A stretch of DNA of 64,000 nucleotides from Cucumis sativus (lineage: Eukaryota; Streptophyta; Magnoliopsida; Cucurbitales; Cucurbitaceae). Position numbers and translations under genes: made by a program. Shown here in pieces: positions 36,355 to 46,900 of this stretch (positions are counted from its first letter, which is position 1; each line of letters starts with the position of its first letter). The notes below the pieces were generated by a model. It was not told the origin of the DNA and searched no databases. It saw only the letters and a list, made by a program, of their open reading frames with translations. The DNA lies in contig NC_026658.2 in the NCBI RefSeq assembly GCF_000004075.3, positions 23,672,075 through 23,736,074 on the forward strand. Direction: 5' to 3'.

Positions 36355-38760
36355 TATTCATATGGTTGTCCTATGCGGATGATTTCTCGTACTAGGTGTC
36401 TTTGTCAAGGTCATCGTTTGTCTCCTATCTCTTCTTTCTTGTACAGAAGGCTTGTCAGTTGTCAAGTTAATCATGGACTGATATTTGTCCGGCATGAATT
36501 TTCCCTCCTATTGCTCATCTTTTCTTTGCAGATGAAAGCCTTATTTTTAAAGGTGTCTGATCAATACCTTTTTTTTTTTTTGCTTTCAAACAAAAAATCT
36601 TAATTCTTACAAGCAAGCAGTCGGGAAAAGCATGAATATAAATTGTGTACGGTTTTCTCTTTTGATGTTCAGTCTGATTAGCAGCGAATTATTCAAGTTA
36701 ATGCAGTGGGGCTCTCTTTGTATCTATCTTGGGATGTCGTCGATCTTCTCCCGTTGTAAATCTCAGGATTTTCGGCATAGCAAAGAACAAATGTGGAAAT
36801 GTTTACAAGGTTGAAAAGGCCGTTTTTTCTTGATGGGAGGTAAGGAAGTGTTAATTAAGAGTGTGGTTCGTGCAATTCCTACATTTGTGATGGGTTGTTT
36901 CAGGTGCCTACAGGTTTTTGCAAGGATATTATGTGTTTGTATGCTTAACTGTGGTTCAGGCGAAAGGTCAATATGCATTGGTTTTCTTGAGATAAACTGT
37001 TCTCCTAGTAGGTGAGTGGATTGAGTTTTGGGGATTTGAGGTCTTTAACCAAGTTCTCCTGGCTAAACAAGCTTGGTGTTTTTTGAGCAATCCTAGCTTG
37101 GTGTTTCTTTAAACAATCCTTGCTCTTCCTTGGTTGCTAAGGTGTTACAAGGGAGAGATTGATAGAACACTGATGTAGTATTTCTATTTTATTGATATCT
37201 TCAACAGAAATTACAATATAAAAGAATAAAAGAACCCCAACCCACTGCCCTTCCTTTCTTTCAAGGAATGTTGCAGCCCATTATCTTCATCAAATTCTTC
37301 ATGCCTTTCTTCCTTCCCCAACTTCCTATTTATAACCATCTAACTGCCTATATAACTAACTACCCTTAGCCCTATCTAAATCTAGGTATCTAACAGAGAT
37401 TTTCCTTCTATTATTTTGCAAACTAAGGGTTGTTGAAACTGTTTGTTTTTCTGGAAAGGTTTTGCTTTGGGTATTAATTTGTTGAAATTTGGACTTCGCA
37501 CAAGCATTGATAATGGAGTATCAACTCATATGTTTAGTGATCCTTGGATTCCAAGGCTTTCTTCTTTTCGTCCTATTACACTGAATCTAGTGCTTTAGAT
37601 CTCTTAGTGTCGGATTTTATAACCATGTAAAGATAGAGGGATATAGGTAAGTTTAAGCAATTTTCATTCTATTGACTATGAGGTTATTCTTGGAATCCTG
37701 CCTAGCCAAACTGTTACTAATGAAGGGTGGTTGTGGCACTTTGATAAATGAGGTTATGCTTCTTTACAAACGTTCCTCTACCTCTGGTTCTCTAGTGAGG
37801 ATGTTTGGGTCCGATGGTGGAAAAGTTTATTGAGCTCAAAAAATCTCTCTGAAGCTATTTGAAATTTGTTGCCTACATATTTTGATCTTCATATTTGGTA
37901 CATTGAGGTTCAGCCTTATTATAGGAAACAACGGAAAATGCTTTGTTTGGATGTTACCGAGCCTAACGAATTTGGTGTACCATTTTTCCTATTTGGAAAC
38001 ATTTGATTTTTTGATTGTTTTCAGTGGGTTGAGTTGTTTATTTTCTTTTAGCGTTCTGATTTTGTTGTAGTTTGTATTGGACCTTGAGCCATTTGAGGAA
38101 GTTGTAATACAATTTCTCATAATTTATTGGTTCTATTGTTATTGTTTCGAAGTGTTTGGACTAGAGTATGTTCATAGTTACTAAGGACATGTCTCTTTTG
38201 TGGTGTTGGGCAACAAGAATATGAGTTCTCTTATTCCTTTTCGTCATCTTGGTCGTTCTGTTATTTATGTTGATGCTTCTTGCTGACCGGGTTTTGATTC
38301 TACTGGCTTTGGAGCTATGGTGATGGATGATACAGGTTCTGTTCGAGTTGTGTTGCCTGATTTTGTGGACGATTATTTGACTATTTGTTCTAAGGTAATT
38401 GTTATTTTGGGAGGTCTTAGATTGGCTGCGATCCTTGGAATCAATCACTTGACTATTTTTGTTCTAATTGAATCATGTCTAAGGCGAATAAAGATGATGT
38501 TTCTTTAGTGAAGGTTTCTAACTACTTACTAATATTATTGCTCAAGTGACTCAATTCCAAAAGGTCCATTTCATACTTGTTTGTGAGAGGAAAAAAACTA
38601 TCCATACTTTGACTCATTCATGTCTATGTAAAATTTCATTTGTTTGGTTTCTTTATTTTTTAGATAATGAGTTGTTATCTAGTTGTAAAACGGATTGTTT
38701 AAACTTGTAATTGATATGGCTTTTTTGTTTAATGTTTAGTTTCTCTATTTAGAAAAAAAT
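36355..38760 (+). mobile_element. Dead LINE (RT C-terminal half plus RNase H), split by a solo LTR
   Basis: Plus-strand translation across many stops and frameshifts follows the order of a plant L1-type LINE ORF2: RT core (QGHRLSPI... for QGDPLSP; FFADESLIFK for FADDSLIF), then MGGKEVLIKSVVRAIPTFVMGC, then the zinc-binding region (NLVYHF...), and near 38270-38500 a ribonuclease H-like part (VDASC ... GFGAMVMDDTGSVRVVLPDF ... GGLRLAAILGINHLTIFV). Acidic active-site positions of the RNase H appear lost. The right end near 38750 has an A-run. A solo LTR (37160-37395) interrupts it, and the coding similarity resumes after it. Confidence 0.8.
37160..37395 (-). mobile_element. Solo LTR nested in the LINE
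   Basis: A 236-bp element reads, on the minus strand, TGTTAG...CTATCA. It is flanked by a perfect 5-bp duplication GAGAT (37155-37159 and 37396-37400). On the minus strand it has a TATAAATAGG promoter-like box and an AATAAAA signal. Removing it and one copy of GAGAT restores continuity of the LINE peptide (VLQGRD / FPSIILQ), so the LTR inserted after the LINE. Confidence 0.88.
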
Positions 38761-40194
38761 TATATTACACTTTTCGTACATGTACTTTCATTCAAATCAA
38801 AATTTATTCCGTTTATTGCACTTTCAAAAATAAAAGTATGTAACATGTTCTTAGTACAATAGATAGAAAAAAAATAAAAATAACCCAACAAAAGCGTCAA
38901 GTAAAGTTCACCTATGGGATGTACTTCAAGTCATTCAGTTAAATAATGAAATCTATGAGCCCGTAGCTAACTCATAGCATGAAACATTGGTGAAAAAGGA
39001 TGTTTACCAAGTGAAATCCAATTCAGATGTGACAAAGTTCCATACGTTTGTAGATTGATGAAGACATTATAATCAAATATACTCAAATAAATGAAGCATA
39101 AGTTTCTTCAGGTTAGAGCAAAACATACTTTTGGTGTCTGCACGCAGTGTATTTAACATTTGTTTGTGAGTTAATATGAGAACCACTTGACTAGTAGAGG
39201 TGTTATAAACTTAACCAAATCCAAGATTCAAGTTTAATGAATCTTATTTGGTGTTCATTTATAAAACTTGTAACAATCTAAGTTACTGGTTTTTAATATG
39301 TGAAAAATTAACTCATGTGTTTCAAATTTTGTCATTATTTAGTCTCCATGGTAAAATTATCTATTAGATTTAGTAGAGTGAATATCAAACATGTTTACAG
39401 AATTATATTGACTAAATCCGTAATAAAATTTGACACTTTAGTTTTTATGGGACTAGTAACTATTTCTTATAAATTTTAAAATATAACTAAATTAGGTACA
39501 AGATTAAATTATTTCAGATTTTTAAGTAAAACGTTCAAATTATGTCAAATACATTAAAGTGATGAAGTTGACCTTCCTTCGGTAAAAAGAAATAATTTCT
39601 TTTTAGAGTGCATTTTGGAGAAGGTGATAACCAATGTCTTAGGAGTGTTTGATCCTTTAACTTAGTGAAGTAAGTTAGAGTAGTCGAACTCCGTCCAAAT
39701 ATAATAGTGGTGCTTAAAATTATTTATAATTATTTCTCTCTCATCGTTAAACACATAATAATATTATAAGAGATGTATAAAAAATAGATAATTATAACAT
39801 ATAAACTATAATCACCAATTTGATGTCCAAAATGCTATAGGGGTTGCCTTCTATGTCTCCAAAAGCTCCATAAATTGTGAGTATTCATGTAAAAATGGAG
39901 ATATGGTGTGGTTTAGTGACCAAAGCGAGAACGTAGAAAAGTTAAGGAGCGAATAGAAAGATCTTTAGACAAATTGTGAAGGAAGAACCGACGTCCAGTT
40001 TACGATGAGATCCTCCCGGAAAACAGAGCAAACCCTGCATTAACCAACCTCCAATCCCTTCACTCAATTTCAATTTCTCAACCCTAATTCCCACATTCAA
40101 AATCGATTCTTTTTTTCTTTTGTAATCTATTTTGCCCTTTTTTTTTGTTATCTGTTTTTCTTTCTGGGGGGTGGATTTTGCAGGTTAAATCCAG
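38761..40194. other. Intergenic region upstream of the basic Ser/Arg-rich gene
   Basis: AT-rich with no gene recognised. The part near 39280-39620 has TTTAGTCTCCATGG- and GACTAAATC-like phrases typical of foldback-type plant repeats, without clear ends. The last 200 bp should contain the promoter and leader of the next gene; a CAG acceptor at 40181-40183 may close a small leader intron. Confidence 0.5.
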
Positions 40195-42552
40195 ATGGGA
40201 AAAGCCTCTTCTTCTCGCAAGAAGGAGCGTTCCAAGACTTCTTCATCCCAGGTACTTCATTTTTCATCCCTCACTCGCTGATTGTTTTCTTTTTCTTGAT
40301 ATCTCAATTGGGGCTTGGCTTTATTTGATTTCTCCCCTATTTTGTTGGATGTTCTGTTTGGTCGCTGTGTAATGTTCATTGATTAGGCTATAATTTGCCA
40401 TAGGATTTGACGATTATATCTGGGTATCCTTCTGTTAGTCGATTTACATGCTTGGATTTTAAGTTTGGATGAAGGAGTTTTTCCTTCGTCTTTCCCTTTC
40501 TAAGTAATTTTTTGTTTTCTCTCGGTTGGCAACTGAAAATATCATGTTCGTATTGTGGTTGCCGGTAAAATATGGATGTTTTCTCCCTCTTTCTCCCCTT
40601 TTGCCTCGTATAAGTTTGCTTTGATGCCGATGCGAATTTCTTTTGCATCCATTCTTTTTTTTGTGTTTTATTTTTTTGGGTGGAACCATGAAGAGAAGTA
40701 GGAGAAAGAGTAAAAGTAGTAGGAAATTGAAGTCCAAGAAGCTGCGGTATCGCCACGATTCTCCCTCTTGCTCTGACACTGATTTTGAAAGTTCAACTTC
40801 AGTGCCTTCTTCTAGCTCGGAGCATCACAAAAGAGTGAGAAGATCTCGATCCAAGACGCAGAAGAATGCGAAGCCTAGTAAAAAGAGATCCAAAAAGCAA
40901 TCTCATGATCGTCAAAGTAGGGAATGCTCTCCTAATCCCAGAAAGAGGAAGCATTCAAAGAGAAACGACCGACGTGAGGTGAATAAGGCCAACAAAAAGA
41001 AGCGTAGAAGAGATGTGAGTGTTGGTCATAGTAACTCTTTGAGCTGCTCAACTTGTGGAAATGGGAGTACAACCAGCAATGAGAGTGAAGTTGTTAGGCG
41101 TAGGGGCAGGTCTGGAAAGAGGAAAGAAAATATGCGAAAGACTGAAAGTGGTAGATACATGTCGAAGAGTCATTCACCATGCTCTTTACGTAGTGAAGGT
41201 AGTGATTATCAGAACGAGGTTGATGATGAAAGTTATGTTGAAAACAACTTTAGACGACTAAGATCCATAATTGTTGTAGTAGGGGAGGAAAATAAATTGT
41301 ATGTTGGGAATGAACAAGAAGGAGTCACAAATCAGCCTAGTGATGACCACCCTTCTTTTGGAGACATGGATAGCAAGGATGCGACGAGTAAAAGAGAATT
41401 AGACTATGTTATAACAAAAGAGGCACCAGTAGTAGAAAATGAAAAGGAAGTGGATGTGCCTAACTTTAGGAACTCTATGGTTGTAGAGGACGATGGAGTC
41501 CAAAATGAAGGTAGCAACAAAAACCATGGAGGAGTAACTAATGATCGTTCTTCAGATGAGATAAAGAATGGATGTTCTGATAATACTGACAGCATAAATT
41601 GTATTGATTTAGAGTCAATGTTACGGCAGAGAGCTTTGGAAAACCTTAGAAAGTTTAAAGGGGCTCCCCCAAGGAATGTGGAAACTATTGCTAATTGCAA
41701 AGTTAGCCATAATAATGCTGCTAAGCAATTGTGTTCTCCTATCTCTAAGTCAGTTCATGTGACATCTCCTAGGAATGATGCCGAGATAAATAGCGAACAG
41801 TTCTCTAGACAGGGTGGAGGGAATGCAGTAAATTCAATGATAGTTAAGGAGAATGGTGTTAACTCTATGGATGCAATAGATTCAGCAGTTGCAACTATGC
41901 ATGATCCTGTCTATTCTTCACAGAATCTGGGTAAGATTTCCAATGGAAGCAATGGTATGAATGAGCAGAAGCAGGATATCTCTTCATTAGACCAGGAGCT
42001 TATAAATGATAATATTTGCCAGAAGGCAAATGCAGATATTTGTTCTACAACTAACAGAAGCAATTTGGTTATTGCAGCTTTGAGGCCTAAGCCAAAAGTT
42101 GATTCTCTTATAAAGCAGACATCTGCTGCTCAGGAATCTGTCCAAACAAAGCCATCCATATCTGATGTTGCTGTAGGCGAGACTGCTCAAACTCAGACCC
42201 AAATGAGGAATAACAACGATCTAAATATTCGTAATGGTTTAGGTTCTTCAGCTCACAAGCCTTCTTCCCTTAATTCTATTTCAGGAGAGAATAGCTTGCA
42301 TATGTCCAATCACGAGAGTGGAGAAAGCTCACAGTTTGAACAGAAAACCATGTCTGTGATGCGGGGTGGTGAAATGGTGCAGGTGAGGATATTGAATTCT
42401 GACTAATTTTATATGTTCAGCAGTGAGTATAATGATGCTAGTTTATTAAAAACTTCTAAGCATGGATCGATAATTATTCATTTCAGGTGAACTACAAGGT
42501 TTACATCCCAAAGAGAGCTCCCGCTTTGACTAGAAGGCAACTCAAGCGGTAA
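40195..42552 (+). CDS. Basic Ser/Arg/Lys-rich plant nuclear protein, function unknown
   Basis: Three exons, 40195-40251, 40694-42382 and 42487-42552 (1812 nt, 603 residues). The N-terminal third is extremely basic and Ser-rich, with repeated RS, KK and KR clusters (for example KKRSKKQSHDRQSRECSP, KANKKKRRRD), pointing to the nucleus and possibly nuclear speckles or chromatin. The middle is acidic and Asn-rich. Two segments look conserved: ESMLRQRALENLRKFKGAPP, starting near residue 330, and the C-terminal end, where the last exon encodes VNYKVYIPKRAPALTRRQLKR. Plant databases name such proteins 'micronuclear linker histone polyprotein-like' or 'ATRX-like', which are composition matches rather than functions. 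The first exon (19 codons, MGKASSSRKKERSK) links in phase 0 to an acceptor at 40693. I do not know a function. Confidence 0.85.
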
Positions 42553-43930
42553 CGTAAGATCCCTGATTTTGCAGCCATGTAGGAAGATCCTGTTGCTTGC
42601 CACTGAAAAGATTGTAAAGTTCTGGAAGTGATTGATCATTCACTTTCTAAGCCAAGGATCTATAGTCCTTATATGAACAATAATTAGTGCTGTCAATTGT
42701 TAATATTTTGTCTCAACATTTCCATCACAATGTTCAAAATGATTTTTTGATCAAAGGGGATTCCCTCATGTTTACAAAGCCTTCTCATGTAGTTTCAATT
42801 GTGATGACAAAGCCTGGTATAGGTTAGTTTATGATCATAAATATTTTCACATTCTATTATCTATCATGTTAGAGCAAATAAACAAAACCATCTTAGTGGT
42901 GACTCTTAAGTATTAGTGCGAAATATCGAGTTTGGTTCCTGAATATGCTTCTTCCTCTTTAGAATCCTAAGCACACATAATTCTTCAGTTAACTAATGAA
43001 TTAAACATTGCCTTAAAACTTAAGCAACCTACCGAGAATCTCTCCATTGTAAAAAAAAATTGTAGAAACTGGGACAAGGAAGTTTCAAGTCAGAAAAGAT
43101 TGAATTTAGGTAGGTGGCACTGTATACAGAGTTTTTTTATTCAGCGTTACTATTTTAGTTCCAGTTAAAGAGCACTAAATAAATTATTTTTGCAAAAACC
43201 AAATTTAAATACTTGACGACTACATTAAGTTACAGGTACATTATGGCTAAGACTAAAAGCACAATTTTTCTTGTCATTCCCTCGTGAATTATGAATATGA
43301 TCCTGTTGTTGAAGCATGGGAGGAGCTAGATCATCTTGTTCATAACTTCACATGATATTTCAGCTTTCAGAAGGAATAGTTGATTGCAGAATTTGACACT
43401 TCGAACAAAATTTGGTTGTTGCCTTATCCTTGGTGCCTAATGAGAGTGAGTACAATAAGAAAATTTCCTGCAAGCATTGAAAACAGTGATCAAAAGCGAA
43501 ATTCTTTACCTCTGCTAGCAACAGGAAAGTACTTGAAATGAAAACATTATTTCAAGCATAATGAGATAGTCAATATGATTCCACTCTCTCAGATTCCATG
43601 AAAGTGATTTCGAATGTCTGACGGGCCTACCTTGTTTCATAACTTCCTAATTCCTAATACAGGTTGGGAAACACCGAATACGGGAGGAAAGAGGGAACGC
43701 CCATTGTTCATCTTAGATGTAAAATATGATGAAAGTTTCTAGCACTTTCTAACAATAAATTATCCAACTATATTCATTTCACTAAACTCTCTCCATTGTG
43801 AAATTAGCAAGGCCTGTAGAAATTGCAAGACTTACCCGATAATCGATAATTACTAGGTATTCGTTGTGATGCTGCTTCATCAAATTAGTTATTATTCTGT
43901 GAAGGTTGTGGACATGTCAGAGTGAGACTA
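42553..43930. other. Convergent intergenic region, no gene seen
   Basis: It lies between the 3' ends of the basic protein gene (plus) and prmA (minus) and should contain both 3' untranslated regions. No coding exon or known repeat was recognised. Confidence 0.55.
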
Positions 43931-46900
43931 TCAGCTGCCAGAAAGCAGCCTTTTCTTTTTGCCACTCACACAAGCCCAATCATCCATTGTTGACACTGAT
44001 ATGCCTTCCAAGAACTGTGAATATCGTTCTATAATAGCTGGAACCTGTTAATGTACAAGAGCATAGCCCACTCAAACAATGTATTTCCAGTAGGTTTATG
44101 TATCCAATCGGACTAATTCCATACAATCACCCACACACCTAGTATTAACGATTAACTGAGCAAATGTTACCCAGTAGAAAAAATTGTTTCACAAGCAGAC
44201 ACTCAGTCAAATTAGTTACTGGATTGGCACTTTACCAAGCTAAAATTTGTATTTTTGACCAATAGTTCTAGTCAAATAAGATACCTGTTCGGATAGAATA
44301 CCGGAGAGAGCAACGACTGCCTCAGGTTTGGCATAAGAGACAACATAATCAGCCAAATCTAGCAGAGGATTTTGAAGTATATTAGCAATGACGATATCGA
44401 AGTTCTCCTTTCCAGAGATATATGCTTCACAATTTTTGTATTCTGCAAGATCACTAGGAACCAGATGAAGCTGCAATTTTTCAGGTTCTATATTGTTCAG
44501 AGCAGCATTTTTCTGTCCAGATTCGATTGCTTGTGGGTCTACATCGATTCCAACAGAAAAGGCAGCCCCAAACTGCAATTGCAATCGTACATCAAGGATT
44601 CAAGTTAAATGATCAACATCATTGGCTTAATTAATATGTCACTTCGAGTTGAGGTGTGAACATAATAGAATCATGTTGCACGGAGAGAAACATAACAGGT
44701 AGCTCTAGATGTGTACAGACATTAATAAATGCGTAAAAATGTAATCGAGGAGAATCATGTTTCACAGCGAAAAACATAACAGGTAGCTCTAGATGTGTAC
44801 AGACATTAATAAAGGCGTAAAAATGTAACCAAGGGGTAGCTTCTCGCTAATTAGGTGAATACTATTGTATTTTAGTGGATTTTCTATAGCCCCCTCTTTT
44901 GCTATCAATCGAGCTCCCAGGGTTGCCTAGATAACCACTGTATCAGAACACTAAAGGGAAATTCTGTAGTTTTCTATCTTTTTCTTAATAAAACAAGACA
45001 CCAAGTTTTCATAAAGAGAAATGAAAGAATGTACAAGTCACACAGAAAACAATCCCACCAACAAAAAAAACGTAGACTTAATTACAAGAATAACAAGCTG
45101 ATAATAACAAGGAGTTCGATTACTGGATGCCTATGAAGATGAGTTAAAACTAACCAGACTTTCAAAGCTCCATATCAAACCTTTCATACACTCTAAAGAT
45201 TCTACCATTCCTCTCTCGCCATATGTCCCACAAAATGGTAGAAAAACAAGTCTGCCACAAAACTCTCTTTCCCGCAAGGAGGGTTCAAACTCAATCTGAA
45301 AGAACACCCGCTATTATGAGCCATGTCCGTTATCTACCCCCAAAAGTTTTGAAACCAAAGGGAGAAAGCCAACAGATAGTCCCACAGGAGACTGACTAGA
45401 TCCTCCCTCCTGTCCCCTACAAACTCCTGTTCCCTAAAATAACTGAACATTATGGCCGTACAAAGAGTCTTCGAAGATAATCCTGAGTTTTCACTTTCAT
45501 GCAAAACTTGTCAGGCAAAGAATTCCACTTTCCAATGAATTTTAACCTTCTAAAGAGAGAACATAGTGGCTCCTTGGAGGGAGGAGGGGCACAAAATATT
45601 ATGGAAAAAAGAACTACAAGAGAATCCCAAGGAAATCTAAAAACTATATCCTTTCTTCCAGGGTCATCAGATGGTTGGAAATGATAGAAAGGAGGACAAA
45701 ACCATGAAAATTCTGTAGTTACATAGATTCATTCACTAGCAATCTTCTTTAAAAGGATTTCAAGCCATCTTAGTAATTTTTTCCCATAACGATCATGAAG
45801 AGCACCACGTGGTATTGGTATATGTGTTAAGAATGTTTGTGGAAATATTTTGGACATTGTACCTTCAGTGATGCAATTGCAAGAACGCCAGTTCCTGTGC
45901 CATAGTCCAAGAAATATTCCCCTCCTTTCACTAAACTGTGCAGCAGTTGTAGACACAACTTTGTAGTTGGGTGTTCCCCCATTCCAAATGCCAGTCCAGG
46001 ATGTAGAATAATATTTGTCGCATGGACATCCTGTACAAATAAAGGAATGTGTAATTCTATTAGGATGGTATCAAAGAATCACACGTACTATTTTTCCTAT
46101 TTCCAATCAAAGTTTGAAGTTTCTTTGTGAGACGATGATCAAAGGCTAAAATTCAATTCTAAAAGACTGGTTGAACCGTTGAAGGACATAGATAACTGCT
46201 AACACTACATGCAGTTTCTAAGTGCAGCTCTATTTGCTCGTGTAAATTCTCCCTTTTGCTAACATTGATTATAAAGTAAACACGAGAACATCATGCTCTC
46301 TAATATAAGGCTATCAGCTATTCTTTTGATCAAGGAAGACATAATTTGAAGATTTATGAAGTAAATAAGATGACAATACATTTTCTTTCAAATCTGCGAG
46401 TGTCCGAGATAGCTTAAGTGCACATCGACTAATCTTAGAAGACAACCCGCCTAAACCTACAACAGTTTGGTACTCCCTAAGTCTTTATTAAAGGCATGAT
46501 ACATATTAACTACTAGGTCAACCGATGATGGTTAACAAGATGATTCTACATGTACCTTCCCTGCCCTTAGTATGAACTCAAAAAAATATATATACATACA
46601 TTATTATCTGAAACTTTATAACGAAGGTTTGGTTAATATTACAAGTAGAGACGAGGAACAAACACAAGTTTTACGTGGAAACCCTAGTTCAGGGAGAAAA
46701 ACCACATTGCAAATCTTCCTTATTATTTTCTTATATCACAAATGATACAGGGACCATTAATTAATAGGCAATAGAAGCCCAAATAAAATAATAAAAGATA
46801 ATTAAGGCAACATAAAAGACTAAAAAACCCTTGACCTTTCAACATACAACAAGCCCGCTAATTCTAATAGTTAACTTTTCTAAAAAAACTGCAATTTAAG

